A program made the translations under genes and the position numbers. A DNA stretch of 64,000 nt from Pseudomonas umsongensis (GTDB lineage Bacteria; Pseudomonadota; Gammaproteobacteria; Pseudomonadales; Pseudomonadaceae): contig NZ_NIWU01000001.1 of NCBI RefSeq assembly GCF_002236105.1, positions 1,674,001 through 1,738,000 on the forward strand. The letters run 5' to 3'. This document shows positions 7,846-17,283 of this stretch, in pieces. The notes beneath the pieces were generated by a model. It had not been told where the DNA came from. It was given only the letters and a program-made list of their open reading frames with translations, and ran no database searches. Position 1 is the first letter of the stretch; each line of letters starts with the position of its first letter.

Positions 7846-8036
7846 GGATCAATTCCCCAAGTCAGCTCGATGGTTTTTATGTGCTGTACACGGCAGCGCC
7901 CGGCAAAACAGCCAAGGCAAGGAAGATCGGGTTCATAGTTATCGATGGGAGGCTCTTGCGCATCAGCCACCGGTTTTCGATTCTTGCCGACAGCCCCGCA
8001 GGTTCATAGCGCGGGGTTGGCCAAAAGGAGATCGTA

Positions 8037-8204
8037 ATGGCCATTATCGGTGTCCGGGAGCATAGCCAATGGTCGCTACGCGAAACGTTTTCGGCAGCCT
8101 GGAATGCGGCGCAAACCTGCAGGCATGGCGAATACCGTGCCTGCGACTTAATCTGCCTGTCACAGCAATCACCCCGTGGGGCGCCCTCCCGCCCGAGGAG
8201 TTGA
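8037..8204 (+). CDS. Possible small protein (55 aa) upstream of GST
   Basis: An ATG at 8037 is preceded by AAAAGGAG with 6 bases spacing, one of the better ribosome sites in this region. The frame runs 55 codons (starting MAIIGVREHSQW, with three Cys in the second half) to a TGA four bases before the GST start. The ribosome site of the GST gene lies within its last codons, so translation could be coupled. I do not recognise the protein. The C-terminal third (QQSPRGAPSRPRS) looks weakly protein-like, so it may be a leader peptide or chance. Confidence 0.4.
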   Translation: MAIIGVREHSQWSLRETFSAAWNAAQTCRHGEYRACDLICLSQQSPRGAPSRPRS

Positions 8205-8207
8205 CCG

Positions 8208-8870
8208 ATGCCGCTGACCCTCTATTACCACCCGCTTTCGTCGTTCTGCCACAAAGTGCTGATCGCCCTCTACGAGTACGACATCGATTTCCAGCGGCGA
8301 GTCATCGATCTTTCCAGTGCAGCAGACCGCGCGGAGCTCGAGGCGTTATGGCCCCTGTGCAAGTTCCCGGTCATCCGCGATCACACGCACCCGCAGGGGT
8401 TGGCGGAATCGAGTGTCATCATCGAATACCTGGACCGCTTCCATGGAGGTGGGCGCTGCCTGCTGCCCGGTGATTGGGATACTGCCTTGCAAGTGCGCTT
8501 GTGGGATCGGTTTTTCGACCAGTACGTGCAAGTACCGCTGCAGCAGATAGTCGCCGATCGCATTCGCGCGACGAACGGCGACCTGAGCCGGGAACGGGCC
8601 ATGCTCACCACGGCCTACGGCATGCTCGAGCGCCAGCTGGCTACGCGAACCTGGGTGGCCAGCCCGGACTTCAGCCTGGCCGATTGCGCCGCGGCCCCGG
8701 CCCTGTTCTATGCCAGTACCCTGGTGCCCTTCCCCGACGACTGCCAACACCTGAGCACGTATTTCGACAGGCTGGTACAACGGCCTTCATTCCGGCGCGT
8801 CATCGACGAAGCCAGGCCCTGGTTCGCCTTCTATCCATTTGCCGAGGCCATTCCCCAACGGTTTCGCTAA
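8208..8870 (+). CDS. Glutathione S-transferase family protein
   Basis: A 220-residue cytoplasmic GST. The N-terminal thioredoxin-like domain starts [19 protein letters not shown], with the SSFCHK motif at the expected active-site loop, and continues with KFPVIRDH and [12 protein letters not shown] (the glutathione-binding E-S pair). The C-terminal helical domain has [20 protein letters not shown], matching the N-capping S/T-x-x-D box. The substrate is unknown. GAGGAG precedes the ATG at 8208. Confidence 0.9.
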   Translation: MPLTLYYHPLSSFCHKVLIALYEYDIDFQRRVIDLSSAADRAELEALWPLCKFPVIRDHTHPQGLAESSVIIEYLDRFHGGGRCLLPGDWDTALQVRLWDRFFDQYVQVPLQQIVADRIRATNGDLSRERAMLTTAYGMLERQLATRTWVASPDFSLADCAAAPALFYASTLVPFPDDCQHLSTYFDRLVQRPSFRRVIDEARPWFAFYPFAEAIPQRFR

Positions 8871-8900
8871 CAACCTCATGCGCACACTGAAGGCGCTTAT

Positions 8901-9800
8901 CGGGTGTATATCCATTGCTGCGGTAACGGCCACTTAGGGTTTCGCCCTTACGGCGAGTCACTTGGAAAACCTGTAGGAGCCCGGCTTGCCGGCGAAGGCG
9001 TCCTGGCAGACGATAATTACCTTTCAGGCGTACATATCCATTCCTGCGGTAACGGCCACCTAGGGTTTCGCCCTTACGGCGAGTCACTTGGAAAAACGGA
9101 ACGCCGCCCGGCCCTAAGTAACCAAGGGCTCTTGCCCCTGGCGTTCGGTGCCTCGCTAAGGCTCGGCATACCCTCGCTCCGGTCCTGCTCCGTGGGCCCG
9201 CCGCGATGGGCCATCCTTGGCCCAGCGCGGCTAAACCGGCATCCATGCCGGTTTACCCACTGCGCAGAACCTCCACTCGGCCTCTCGAGGGGGCAAGAAA
9301 ATCAAAAGCCAAAGCCAAAGCGAGGCGGCCTGACAGCCGACCTGATTGCAGGTCTGTCCACATTCCCTTGTGGGAGCCAGCCTGCTGGCGATGGACTTCC
9401 AGGCGACGCGTTCATACAGACAGGGCGCGTTATCGTTGGCGACCATCGCCAGAAGGCTGGCTCCCACAGGGAATCAGGTGCAGCAGTAAAAGTCAGGTCG
9501 GCTTTAAGGCCGCCTCGCTTTGGTTTTTGATCTGGGGTGCCCCGTTAACCACGCTGGCCGAACGCAGGCATTGCGCAGTGGGTAAACCGGCAGGACGCCG
9601 GTTTAGCCGCGCTGGGCCAGGGATGGCCCATCGCGGCGACCCACGGAGCAATGCCGGAGTGAGGGCATGCCGAGCCCTAGCGAGGCACCGAGTGGTGGGG
9701 CAAAGCCTTTTGGTTCCTTTTTGGCGTTTGAAAAAGGGACTCGCCGTAAGGGCGAAACCATAAGCCGACGTTACCGCAGCAACGGATATCCCCCCAATCC
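8901..9800. repeat. Composite inverted-repeat element, copy 2
   Basis: Same family as copy 1. The left side has two tandem terminal blocks (GTGTATATCCATTGCTGC.. at 8903 and GTACATATCCATTCCTGC.. at 9030) separated by a REP-like fragment, the mirror of the right side of copy 1. The core (9360-9475) holds an inverted REP pair (CTTGTGGGAGCCAGCCTGCTGG / CCAGAAGGCTGGCTCCCACAGG). It fills the whole space between the GST and cystathionine beta-synthase genes. Confidence 0.85.
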
Positions 9801-9955
9801 AATTCTCAAATACATCCCAGCGGGCACTTTCGATCAGACGGTTGCGAGTCTGGCGATCCCGGCCTATGGTCCAGACACAACAATTTCAAGACCGGTGCGA
9901 TGATTCGCCGCCGTCTTCTTGTCCATCCATGGTGCTAGCGCAACGAGGTGACGAC

Positions 9956-11332
9956 ATGCCCAACGACTCCCGCCCCGCCGTACTCGAACTGATCGGCAAC
10001 ACGCCCCTGGTGCGCGTCAGCCGTTTCGATACCGGCCCGTGCACGCTGTTTCTCAAGCTCGAATCCCAGAACCCCGGCGGTTCGATCAAGGACCGCATCG
10101 GCCTTGCCATGATCGACGCCGCCGAACGCGACGGCCGCCTGCGACCCGGTGGCACCATCGTCGAAGCCACGGCCGGCAACACCGGCCTCGGCCTGGCACT
10201 GGTCGGCCGCGCCAAGGGTTATCGGGTGGTGCTGGTGGTGCCGGACAAGATGTCCACCGAGAAGGTCCTGCACCTCAAGGCCATGGGCGCCGAGGTGCAT
10301 ATCACCCGTTCCGATGTCGGCAAGGGCCATCCGGAGTACTACCAGGACGTTGCCGGACGCCTGGCCAGTGAAATCCCCGACGCCTTCTTCGCCGACCAGT
10401 TCAACAACCCGGCCAACCCACTGGCCCATGAGTGCAGTACCGCACCGGAGATCTGGGCGCAAACCCAGCATGATGTCGATGCCATCGTGGTCGGCGTGGG
10501 TTCAGCCGGCACGCTGACCGGGCTGACCCGGTTCTTCAGCCGTGTGCAACCGGAACTGGAAATGGTCCTGGCCGACCCGGTCGGCTCGGTGATGGCCGAA
10601 TACAGCCGCAGCGGCACCCTTGGCACGCCGGGCTCCTGGGCCGTCGAAGGCATCGGCGAAGACTTCATTCCGTCGATTGCCGACCTGTCCAGCGTGCGCC
10701 ACGCCTATTCGATCAGCGACGAGGAAAGCTTCGATCATGCCCGCCAGTTGCTGCGCGCCGAGGGCATTCTCGGCGGTTCGTCGACCGGCACCCTGTTGGC
10801 GGCGGCATTACGCTACTGCCGCGAGCAGACCCAACCGAAACGGGTGGTCAGCTTCGTCTGCGACACCGGTACGCGTTACTTGTCGAAGGTCTATAACGAC
10901 CAGTGGATGAACGATCAGGGGCTGCTGAAAAGCAAGCAGTACGGCGACCTGCGCGACCTGATCGCGCGGCGCTTCGAGGACGGCCGGGTGATCAGCGTCG
11001 GCCCCGACGACACCCTGCTCACCGCGTTCCAGCGCATGCGCCTGGCGGATGTGTCGCAACTGCCGGTGCTGGTGAGCGGCAAGCAACTGGTCGGTGTGAT
11101 CGACGAGTCCGACATCCTGCTGGGCGTGCATGAAGACGCTACGCACTTTCGCAAGACCGTCTCCAGCGCCATGACCGACAAATTGCAAACCCTGGCACCC
11201 GACGCCTCACTGGCGGATCTGGAGGCGGAACTGGGCCGTGGACTGGTGGCGATTATCCAGGATGCCTCAGGTTTTCATGGCCTGATCACCCGAACCGACA
11301 TGCTCAATCACCTGCGGAGATCCCTGACATGA
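9956..11332 (+). CDS. Cystathionine beta-synthase
   Basis: A 458-residue PLP enzyme condensing serine and homocysteine to cystathionine. The fold-type II core spans about residues 1-330: LIGNTPLVRVSRF, Lys45 in NPGGSIKDRIG as the PLP Schiff base, EATAGNTGLGLALV, and GVGSAGTLTG for phosphate binding. Two C-terminal CBS motifs (about 340-455) resemble the regulatory module. There is no heme-binding N-terminal extension. The start at 9956 follows GAGGTG at 9945. It overlaps the next gene by 4 bases (ATGA), so the two are translationally coupled. Confidence 0.92.
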   Translation: MPNDSRPAVLELIGNTPLVRVSRFDTGPCTLFLKLESQNPGGSIKDRIGLAMIDAAERDGRLRPGGTIVEATAGNTGLGLALVGRAKGYRVVLVVPDKMSTEKVLHLKAMGAEVHITRSDVGKGHPEYYQDVAGRLASEIPDAFFADQFNNPANPLAHECSTAPEIWAQTQHDVDAIVVGVGSAGTLTGLTRFFSRVQPELEMVLADPVGSVMAEYSRSGTLGTPGSWAVEGIGEDFIPSIADLSSVRHAYSISDEESFDHARQLLRAEGILGGSSTGTLLAAALRYCREQTQPKRVVSFVCDTGTRYLSKVYNDQWMNDQGLLKSKQYGDLRDLIARRFEDGRVISVGPDDTLLTAFQRMRLADVSQLPVLVSGKQLVGVIDESDILLGVHEDATHFRKTVSSAMTDKLQTLAPDASLADLEAELGRGLVAIIQDASGFHGLITRTDMLNHLRRSLT

Positions 11333-12507
11333 GTCAGCACGATGAAAATGCCCCGCCACGGGGCTTCGCCACCCGCGTGATCCATGCGGGGCAAACGCCG
11401 GACCCGTCGACCGGCGCGCTGATGCCGCCGATCTACGCCAACTCCACCTATCTGCAGCAGAGCCCTGGCGTGCACAAGGGGCTGGACTACGGGCGTTCGC
11501 ACAATCCGACGCGCTGGGCGCTGGAACGCTGCGTGGCGGACCTCGAAGGCGGCACCCGGGGCTTTGCATTCGCCTCGGGCCTGGCGACCATTTCCACGGT
11601 GCTGGAACTGCTCGACGCCGGCTCGCACATCGTCTCCGGAAATGACCTGTACGGCGGCACCTTCCGCCTGTTCGACAAGGTGCGCCAGCGCAGTGCCGGG
11701 CATCGCTTCAGCTTTGTCGACCTGACCGACCTCGCCGCCTTCGAGGCCGCCTTGCAGGACGACACACGCATGGTCATGGTCGAGACGCCGAGCAACCCAC
11801 TGCTGCGCCTCACCGACCTTGCCGCCATCGCCCGCACCTGCCGCGACCGCGGCATCATCTGCGTGGCGGACAACACCTTTGCCAGCCCGTGGATACAACG
11901 CCCGCTGGAACTGGGCTTCGACATCGTGCTGCATTCGACCACCAAGTATCTCAATGGCCACTCCGACGTCATTGGCGGCATCGCCGTGGTCGGGCAGAAC
12001 GCCGAGCTGGCCGAGCGCCTGGGTTTCCTGCAGAACGCGGTGGGCGCCATCGCCGGGCCGTTCGACGCCTTCCTCACCCTGCGCGGGGTCAAGACCCTGG
12101 CGTTGCGCATGGAGCGCCACTGCAGCAATGCGCTGGATCTGGCGCAATGGCTGGAACGTCAACCGCAAGTCGCCCGCGTCTATTACCCGGGCCTGCCCTC
12201 GCACCCGCAGCATGAGCTGGCGCGACAGCAGATGCGCGGCTACGGCGGGATGATCTCTGTCGACTTGAACACTGACCTGGCCGGCTCCCGGCGCTTCCTG
12301 GAAAACGTGCACATTTTTGCCCTGGCTGAAAGCCTCGGCGGCGTGGAAAGCCTGATCGAACACCCGGCGATCATGACCCACGCGACCATCCCGGTAGAAA
12401 CCCGCGCGCAGCTGGGCATCGGCGATGCGCTGGTGCGGTTGTCCGTGGGGGTTGAGGATATCGAAGACTTGCGTGCAGACTTGGCGCAGGCGTTAACCCG
12501 GATTTAA
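11329..12507 (+). CDS. Cystathionine gamma-lyase/gamma-synthase family PLP enzyme
   Basis: A 392-residue Cys/Met-metabolism PLP enzyme. It has the family motifs YGRSHNPTRWALE, FASGLATISTVLELL, DLYGGTFRL, VETPSNPLLR and DNTFASP, with the PLP lysine Lys206 in LHSTTKYLNGHSDV. Overlap with cystathionine beta-synthase argues for gamma-lyase activity, giving cysteine from cystathionine (reverse transsulfuration), rather than methionine synthesis. Sequence reading alone does not separate lyase from synthase. Confidence 0.88.
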   Translation: MSQHDENAPPRGFATRVIHAGQTPDPSTGALMPPIYANSTYLQQSPGVHKGLDYGRSHNPTRWALERCVADLEGGTRGFAFASGLATISTVLELLDAGSHIVSGNDLYGGTFRLFDKVRQRSAGHRFSFVDLTDLAAFEAALQDDTRMVMVETPSNPLLRLTDLAAIARTCRDRGIICVADNTFASPWIQRPLELGFDIVLHSTTKYLNGHSDVIGGIAVVGQNAELAERLGFLQNAVGAIAGPFDAFLTLRGVKTLALRMERHCSNALDLAQWLERQPQVARVYYPGLPSHPQHELARQQMRGYGGMISVDLNTDLAGSRRFLENVHIFALAESLGGVESLIEHPAIMTHATIPVETRAQLGIGDALVRLSVGVEDIEDLRADLAQALTRI

Positions 12508-12523
12508 GGGGTATACAAATCTT

Positions 12524-12611
12524 GTAGGAGCCAGGCTTGCCGGCGAAGAACGATAACGCGGTGCGACAGATACACCGCGGCGTCTGGTTCGCAGGCAAGC
12601 CTGGCTCCTAC
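12524..12611. repeat. REP-type inverted doublet (GTAGGAGCCAGGC variant)
   Basis: GTAGGAGCCAGGCTTGCCGGCGAAGAACGATAACGCGG and an inverted partner GCAGGCAAGCCTGGCTCCTAC follow the transsulfuration operon and probably form its terminator. Confidence 0.8.
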
Positions 12612-12655
12612 GGTGGTACCCATTATTGGTCTAAATTTTTGCGGATAATCGACAC

Positions 12656-13150
12656 ATGTCCAACCTCGACACCTCCCTGCAAGACGCCGCCGCGCCCGAT
12701 GGCGTGTGCTACGGCTGCGGCAGCAGCAACCCCCACGGGCTGCACATCAAGAGCTACTGGCATGAGGACGGCGTGCATGTCATGGCCGAGCACGTGCCCG
12801 ATGCCAAATACTGCGGCTGGCCGGACCTGGTCTACGGCGGACTGATCGCCATGTTGGTCGACTGCCACTCCAACTGGGCGGTCATGGCTTATCACTACCG
12901 CGCGGAAAACCGCGATGCTGCAAGCCTGCCGCGCATCAGTTGCGTCACCGGTAACCTCGGCATCAAGTTCATCAAGCCAACGCCCATGGGTATCCCGCTG
13001 ACCCTGCGGGCGCGGGTGGAAGGTGAAGTCGGACGCAAGACGCGGGTCATCTGCGAAGTCTTCGCCGGCGATGTGCTGACGGCAGTGGGCGACTCCATCT
13101 TCGTACGGGTCGATACCGCGCAACTGGCAGACACCGCGCACGGGCGCTAG
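12656..13150 (+). CDS. PaaI-family hotdog thioesterase
   Basis: A 164-residue single hotdog-fold protein. The N-terminal CYGCGSSNPHGLHIKSYW motif and VYGGLIAMLVDCHSNWAVMAY (where family members carry the catalytic Asp/Glu helix) point to a PaaI/YiiD-like acyl-CoA thioesterase. The end of the fold has VGDSIFVRV. Its acyl substrate is not predictable. It is monocistronic and converges with the DUF2252 gene with only 16 bases between stops. Confidence 0.85.
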   Translation: MSNLDTSLQDAAAPDGVCYGCGSSNPHGLHIKSYWHEDGVHVMAEHVPDAKYCGWPDLVYGGLIAMLVDCHSNWAVMAYHYRAENRDAASLPRISCVTGNLGIKFIKPTPMGIPLTLRARVEGEVGRKTRVICEVFAGDVLTAVGDSIFVRVDTAQLADTAHGR

Positions 13151-13166
13151 GTGCCCCAGTCGCCGG

Positions 13167-14576
13167 TCACTCTTCTTCCATGAGCGCGGTGATCCGCCCG
13201 GACTTGTACGCAGCCAGCAGCGCGGCATAGTCCTTGGCATTCTGATCAGCATAGGTCACGGCAAATTTGCCGATGGCCTGGTCGAAACTATCCGATTTTC
13301 CCAGATAGCCGCTGATGAGCGCTGCGTCCCCGGATTTGGCGTGGGCCCTGGCAAGCGTCTGGCCGCACCATTGGGCATACCGCTTCAAGCGCGCTGCCGT
13401 GATGCCTTCAATCGGGGCCGACATTTTCATGTCGCGCATCTGGCGTACAAAGAAATCACGACCTTTCTGGCCACGGGTCCAGCCCAGGAAAATATCGCTG
13501 GAGGACTGCATCAGTCGCTGCCCGGTGACGACGCGCTGCCCCTGGTTTTCGAACTCGCTCTTGCCAGCGTAAGGCGCCAGCACGGAGGGGCAGGCTTCCT
13601 TGAATTGCAGGAGCAACGGCTGGTTTTCTGCGCTGAAGAACAGGCCGACGAAACAGTATGTACCCACGCTGCCGATCCCGACCGCCTTGACGGCAATGTC
13701 TTCAAGGCGATAACGATCGAACAACACACGCCGTTCATGGGGCAACGACAGTCGATAATCCTGCAGTGCCTCACGGGCTCGCTGCACGAAGTTGGGTTCA
13801 TCTACATGAAAAAGGATCGGGGGCTGATCGATCAGCCGCCGGCGCCCTGCCACTTCGCTGCTGATTTTTGGATAGAGGTACTCACCGACCCGCACCCTGG
13901 CCCTGGCCATCACTTGTTCGCGAAACTTTCTGATCTCGGCCGTGGGTGCTGTGTCGATGATCGTCTGGGCATCCAGGCGCTCATACCAGACCTCCAACGG
14001 ACTCAACTTTGACAGTTTACGCAAGCGCTCACGGTAATCACGCACGCACTCCACGGCGATGCCCCTTGCCACTTTATCGCTGATCCGGTTTTCGCGGGCC
14101 GCCACGACAAAACTGATCGCCAGGCGTTTCACATCCCATTCCCAGGGCGCGGGGAGCGTTTCGTCAAAATCATTGATGTCAAAAATCAGGTTGCGCTCGG
14201 GGGTGGCAAACAAGCCGAAGTTCAACAGATGGCAATCGCCGCAGGCTTGCACCTCGATCCCCGTGGAGGGGGTCTTGGCCAAGTCGTACGCCATCAAGCC
14301 CGCTGAGCCACGCAAAAAAGCAAACGGGCTGCGCAACATGCGCCCGTAGCGTACCGGTATCAGGTTGGCCAGCCGATAGCGGTTGGACGCTTCCAGCAGC
14401 TCGACCGGATCGCGATGCTTGCGCGGCGGTTTCCATTCGGCGTGCAGCGCATGGGGCAGGTTCTGGCTTAATCGTTCACCCGCGTGCAGGCGCTCCTTGC
14501 GCGAGCGAAACACCGGTTCTTCAACGACCACGGTGGATTTACCGGCTTTGGCGGGCTTACTTTTGCGGGGAGGCAT
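13167..14576 (-). CDS. DUF2252 domain protein
   Basis: A 469-residue uncharacterised protein of the DUF2252 family, whose fold relates to kinase-like phosphotransferases. Visible features are VRYGRMLRSPFAFLRGSAGLMAYDL, CGDCHLLNFGLFATPERNLIFDINDFDET (a kinase-like H-x-x-N and D-x-N-D-F-D pattern) and WTRGQKGRDFFVRQMRDMK. The start at 14576 is supported by AAGGAG 5-6 bases upstream; a longer frame begins at 14621 without such a site. The lysine-rich N-terminus (PPRKSKPAKAGKS) is probably disordered. The function is unknown. Confidence 0.88.
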   Translation of the reverse strand: MPPRKSKPAKAGKSTVVVEEPVFRSRKERLHAGERLSQNLPHALHAEWKPPRKHRDPVELLEASNRYRLANLIPVRYGRMLRSPFAFLRGSAGLMAYDLAKTPSTGIEVQACGDCHLLNFGLFATPERNLIFDINDFDETLPAPWEWDVKRLAISFVVAARENRISDKVARGIAVECVRDYRERLRKLSKLSPLEVWYERLDAQTIIDTAPTAEIRKFREQVMARARVRVGEYLYPKISSEVAGRRRLIDQPPILFHVDEPNFVQRAREALQDYRLSLPHERRVLFDRYRLEDIAVKAVGIGSVGTYCFVGLFFSAENQPLLLQFKEACPSVLAPYAGKSEFENQGQRVVTGQRLMQSSSDIFLGWTRGQKGRDFFVRQMRDMKMSAPIEGITAARLKRYAQWCGQTLARAHAKSGDAALISGYLGKSDSFDQAIGKFAVTYADQNAKDYAALLAAYKSGRITALMEEE

Positions 14577-14745
14577 GATCACTCCTTGGCCAGCGAGTCT
14601 CGACAGTTGGCTGACTGTCAAAGTCTAGAACCGGTTTCACATCTGTGCGCCTCGAATGCGGCAAAATCGACAGCCACTCAGCGCTCGAAAAATGAGCGAT
14701 ACCCGCTAATCTCCATTTGCCGTTTTTCAACACAGGAGTTTGGCC

Positions 14746-15198
14746 ATGAAGCTCAGACATTCACTGGCGGCGCTGTTGATTTGCGCCAGCCTGCTCGGCT
14801 GTGCCACCTCATCCAGGCAGAGTGTGTCGGTCACCCTGGATCCTACTCGGCAGAACACCGGTCAGATCGGCAATGTCACGTTGTCCGAGTGGGACCAACA
14901 AACTGGGCTGAGTTTCTTCATCAGTGGTGTACCAAGCGGTGCCGCCCTGCCCCTGCGTCTCTACAGCTTCATCAACAAGGGCAGCTGCCAGCAACCCGGC
15001 CCCGTCGCGTACGCCATGAATGACAAGGTCAACACCGAACGCCAGCCGATTCGCGGCTGGTCGTTTTCCAGAAGCGTCCCTGTGGCCCTGCCTGTCTTGC
15101 TGTCCGGTGACTATCACATCGTCGTGCGAACCGCAGCGACAGACGGCAACGTCGATATTTTCTGTGGGAACATCAAGCAACAAGGTCCGGCGAAGTAG
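14746..15198 (+). CDS. Putative lipoprotein, unknown function
   Basis: 150 residues with a clear lipoprotein signal (MKLRHSLAALLICASLLGC; lipobox SLLGC, Cys19). The mature part is beta-rich, with GNVTLSEWDQQTGLSFFISGVP and a pair of cysteines (KGSCQQPG and IFCGNIK) that could form a disulfide. AGGAG lies 7 bases before the ATG at 14746; a TTG two codons earlier is less likely. I do not recognise the family. Confidence 0.75.
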   Translation: MKLRHSLAALLICASLLGCATSSRQSVSVTLDPTRQNTGQIGNVTLSEWDQQTGLSFFISGVPSGAALPLRLYSFINKGSCQQPGPVAYAMNDKVNTERQPIRGWSFSRSVPVALPVLLSGDYHIVVRTAATDGNVDIFCGNIKQQGPAK

Positions 15199-15217
15199 GC
15201 GCTCGCACCTGCGGGCC

Positions 15218-15301
15218 TCACACCGGCGAAATCGTTGCGAGCACGCCGATCAGAATGGTCAACACCAGAAAACCACCGAGGAAAATCGCCATCTTGCCCA
15301 T
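15218..15301 (-). CDS. 27-residue single-span membrane peptide
   Basis: The frame starts ATG at 15301, preceded by GGAGG (15306-15310) at 4 bases, and ends TGA at 15218-15220. The product opens MGKMAIFLGGFLVL and continues TILIGVLATISPV. It has one Lys, then an unbroken hydrophobic stretch of about 22 residues with a GG pair and a Pro near the end, so it should form one transmembrane helix with the N-terminus in the cytoplasm. Its codons look like normal Pseudomonas usage (ATG GGC AAG ATG GCG). It converges with the lipoprotein gene. The function is unknown. Confidence 0.7.
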   Translation of the reverse strand: MGKMAIFLGGFLVLTILIGVLATISPV

Positions 15302-15446
15302 AGAGCCTCCAACATTTCGAAAGTGCGGTGCACCGCGGCTACCGCTGCGCAACTTGCCGTCATTGTGGGGCTCGAACTGATTGCATTACAGCGTCAGAAA
15401 GCGCTGAAAAATACGGATCAGATGATACAGATGGAACCAATGACCT

Positions 15447-15558
15447 GTAGGAGCGAGCACGCTCCGGGCGGCGTTCCGACGATGGTCGTCAACGATTACG
15501 CGGGAAGCCTGACACCCCGCGGCGATCTCAGGTTCATCGCGAGCATGCTCGCTCCTAC
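15447..15558. repeat. REP-type inverted doublet (GTAGGAGCGAGC family)
   Basis: GTAGGAGCGAGCACGCTCCGGGCGGCGTTCC with an inverted partner ATCGCGAGCATGCTCGCTCCTAC around the shared middle GTCGTCAACGATTACGCGGGAAGCC. Confidence 0.85.
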
Positions 15559-15584
15559 AGTTACAGGGATTTATTGCAGGTGTA

Positions 15585-15626
15585 CAAAAAAGCCCACTGG
15601 CCATCCCTGGCTCAGTGGGCTTTTTG
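15585..15626 (-). terminator. Rho-independent terminator of mqo
   Basis: AGCCCACTG / CAGTGGGCT stem (15591-15599 and 15613-15621). A-run on the left and T-run on the right make it usable from both strands. It lies 14 bases beyond the mqo stop. Confidence 0.9.
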
Positions 15627-15639
15627 ATCAAGCGCTCAG

Positions 15640-17283
15640 TTACAGCGCCATGGCCGCCGCAGCATTCTCTTTCGGTGCCTTGGCTTTTTCAGCCTCGACA
15701 GCCGGAGCCACAGCCTGGCCGATCGCAGGTGGTGGAGTCAGTTCCAGCACCTTGGCGGTGTAGGCCCATTCCTCGGCAACCTTTTCAGGGCTGGCGTTGA
15801 GCTGGGTGCCGTAGCTCGGCACGATTTGATGCAGTTTTTCCTGCCAGGCCGGGGTCGCGACCTTGTCCTTGAACACTTTCTGCAGCACGGTCAGCATGAT
15901 CGGTGCGGCGGTCGAAGCGCCTGGGGACGCGCCCAGCAGGCCGGCGATGGTGCCGTCTTGCGAAGCGACGATTTCGGTGCCCAGTTTCAGTACGCCACCG
16001 GCAGCTTCATCACGCTTGATGATCTGCACGCGCTGGCCAGCTTGCCACAGGCGCCAGTCCTCGGCCTTGGCATTCGGGAAGTATTCCTTCAGGGCGTTGA
16101 GGCGGTCTTCGTCCGACAGCATCAGTTGACCGGCAAGGTACTCGACCAGCGGGTATTCCTTGATGCCGACCTTGGTCATTGGCCACACGTTATGCGTGGT
16201 GGTGGTGGTCAGCAAGTCCAGGTACGAACCCTCTTTCAGGAACTTGGTACTGAAGGTCGCGAATGGGCCAAACAGGATCACGCGCTTGCCATCCAGCACG
16301 CGGGTATCCAGGTGCGGAACCGACATCGGCGGTGCGCCAACCGAAGCCTTGCCGTAGGCCTTGGCCAGGTGTTGTTCGGCGATGGTCGGGTTCTCGGTCA
16401 CCAGGAACGAGCCGCCCACCGGGAAGCCTGCGTATTCCTTGGCTTCAGGAATGCCGGACTTCTGCAGCAGGTGCAGGGCACCGCCGCCAGCGCCGATGAA
16501 CACGAACTTGGCGTCGGTTTCGGATTTGCTGCCGTCTTTCAGGTTTTTGTAGCTGACGCGCCAGCTGCCGTCGGCGTTCTTGCTGATGTCCTGCACTTCA
16601 CTGGACAGTTTCAGGTCGAATTTCGGCGTGGTCTGCAGGTGTGCAACGAACTGGCGGGTGATTTCGCCAAAGTTCACGTCGGTACCGATCGGAGACCAGG
16701 TGGCCGCGATTTTCTGGTTCGGGTCACGCCCTTCCATCATCAGCGGGACCCACTTCTTGATCACGGCCGGGTCTTCGGAGTACTGCATGCCGGCGAACAG
16801 CGGGCTTGCCTGCAGGGCTTCGTAGCGCTTTTTCAGGAACTTGATGTTGTCATCGCCCCACACGAAGCTCATGTGCGGTGTGGAGTTGATGAACGAACGC
16901 GGGTTCTTCAGCACGCCTTGCTGGACCTGCCAGGCCCAGAACTGACGGGAGATCTGGAACGCTTCGTTGATTTCAACGGCCTTGGGAATCGAGACGTTGC
17001 CTTTCTCGTCTTCCGGGGTGTAGTTCAACTCGGCCAGGGCAGAGTGACCGGTACCGGCGTTGTTCCAGCCGTTGGAGCTTTCCTGGGCGACGCCGTCGAG
17101 GCGCTCGATCATTTCCATCGAGGTGCCGGGTTCCAGCTCATTGAGCCACACACCGAGGGTTGCGCTCATGATGCCGCCGCCGATCAACAGCACGTCGACT
17201 TTCTTGGCTTCTTCGGCCTGGGCTGTCGTCATCCCCAACGACAAGGCCAGCCCCAGCAGGGCCGTGTTCACTTTCTTAAACAT
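15640..17283 (-). CDS. mqo: Malate:quinone oxidoreductase with signal-peptide-like N-terminus
   Basis: A 547-residue FAD enzyme oxidising malate to oxaloacetate and passing electrons to quinone. The FAD motif [19 protein letters not shown] lies near residue 35, with [19 protein letters not shown] typical of Mqo, and [14 protein letters not shown] near the C-terminus. The first about 24 residues ([23 protein letters not shown]) read as a cleavable export signal, unlike classical cytoplasm-facing Mqo. The C-terminus is an Ala/Lys/Glu-rich tail ([19 protein letters not shown]). The ATG at 17283 has AGG about 8 bases upstream; a GTG start 9 bases earlier is possible. Confidence 0.93.
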   Translation of the reverse strand: MFKKVNTALLGLALSLGMTTAQAEEAKKVDVLLIGGGIMSATLGVWLNELEPGTSMEMIERLDGVAQESSNGWNNAGTGHSALAELNYTPEDEKGNVSIPKAVEINEAFQISRQFWAWQVQQGVLKNPRSFINSTPHMSFVWGDDNIKFLKKRYEALQASPLFAGMQYSEDPAVIKKWVPLMMEGRDPNQKIAATWSPIGTDVNFGEITRQFVAHLQTTPKFDLKLSSEVQDISKNADGSWRVSYKNLKDGSKSETDAKFVFIGAGGGALHLLQKSGIPEAKEYAGFPVGGSFLVTENPTIAEQHLAKAYGKASVGAPPMSVPHLDTRVLDGKRVILFGPFATFSTKFLKEGSYLDLLTTTTTHNVWPMTKVGIKEYPLVEYLAGQLMLSDEDRLNALKEYFPNAKAEDWRLWQAGQRVQIIKRDEAAGGVLKLGTEIVASQDGTIAGLLGASPGASTAAPIMLTVLQKVFKDKVATPAWQEKLHQIVPSYGTQLNASPEKVAEEWAYTAKVLELTPPPAIGQAVAPAVEAEKAKAPKENAAAAMAL

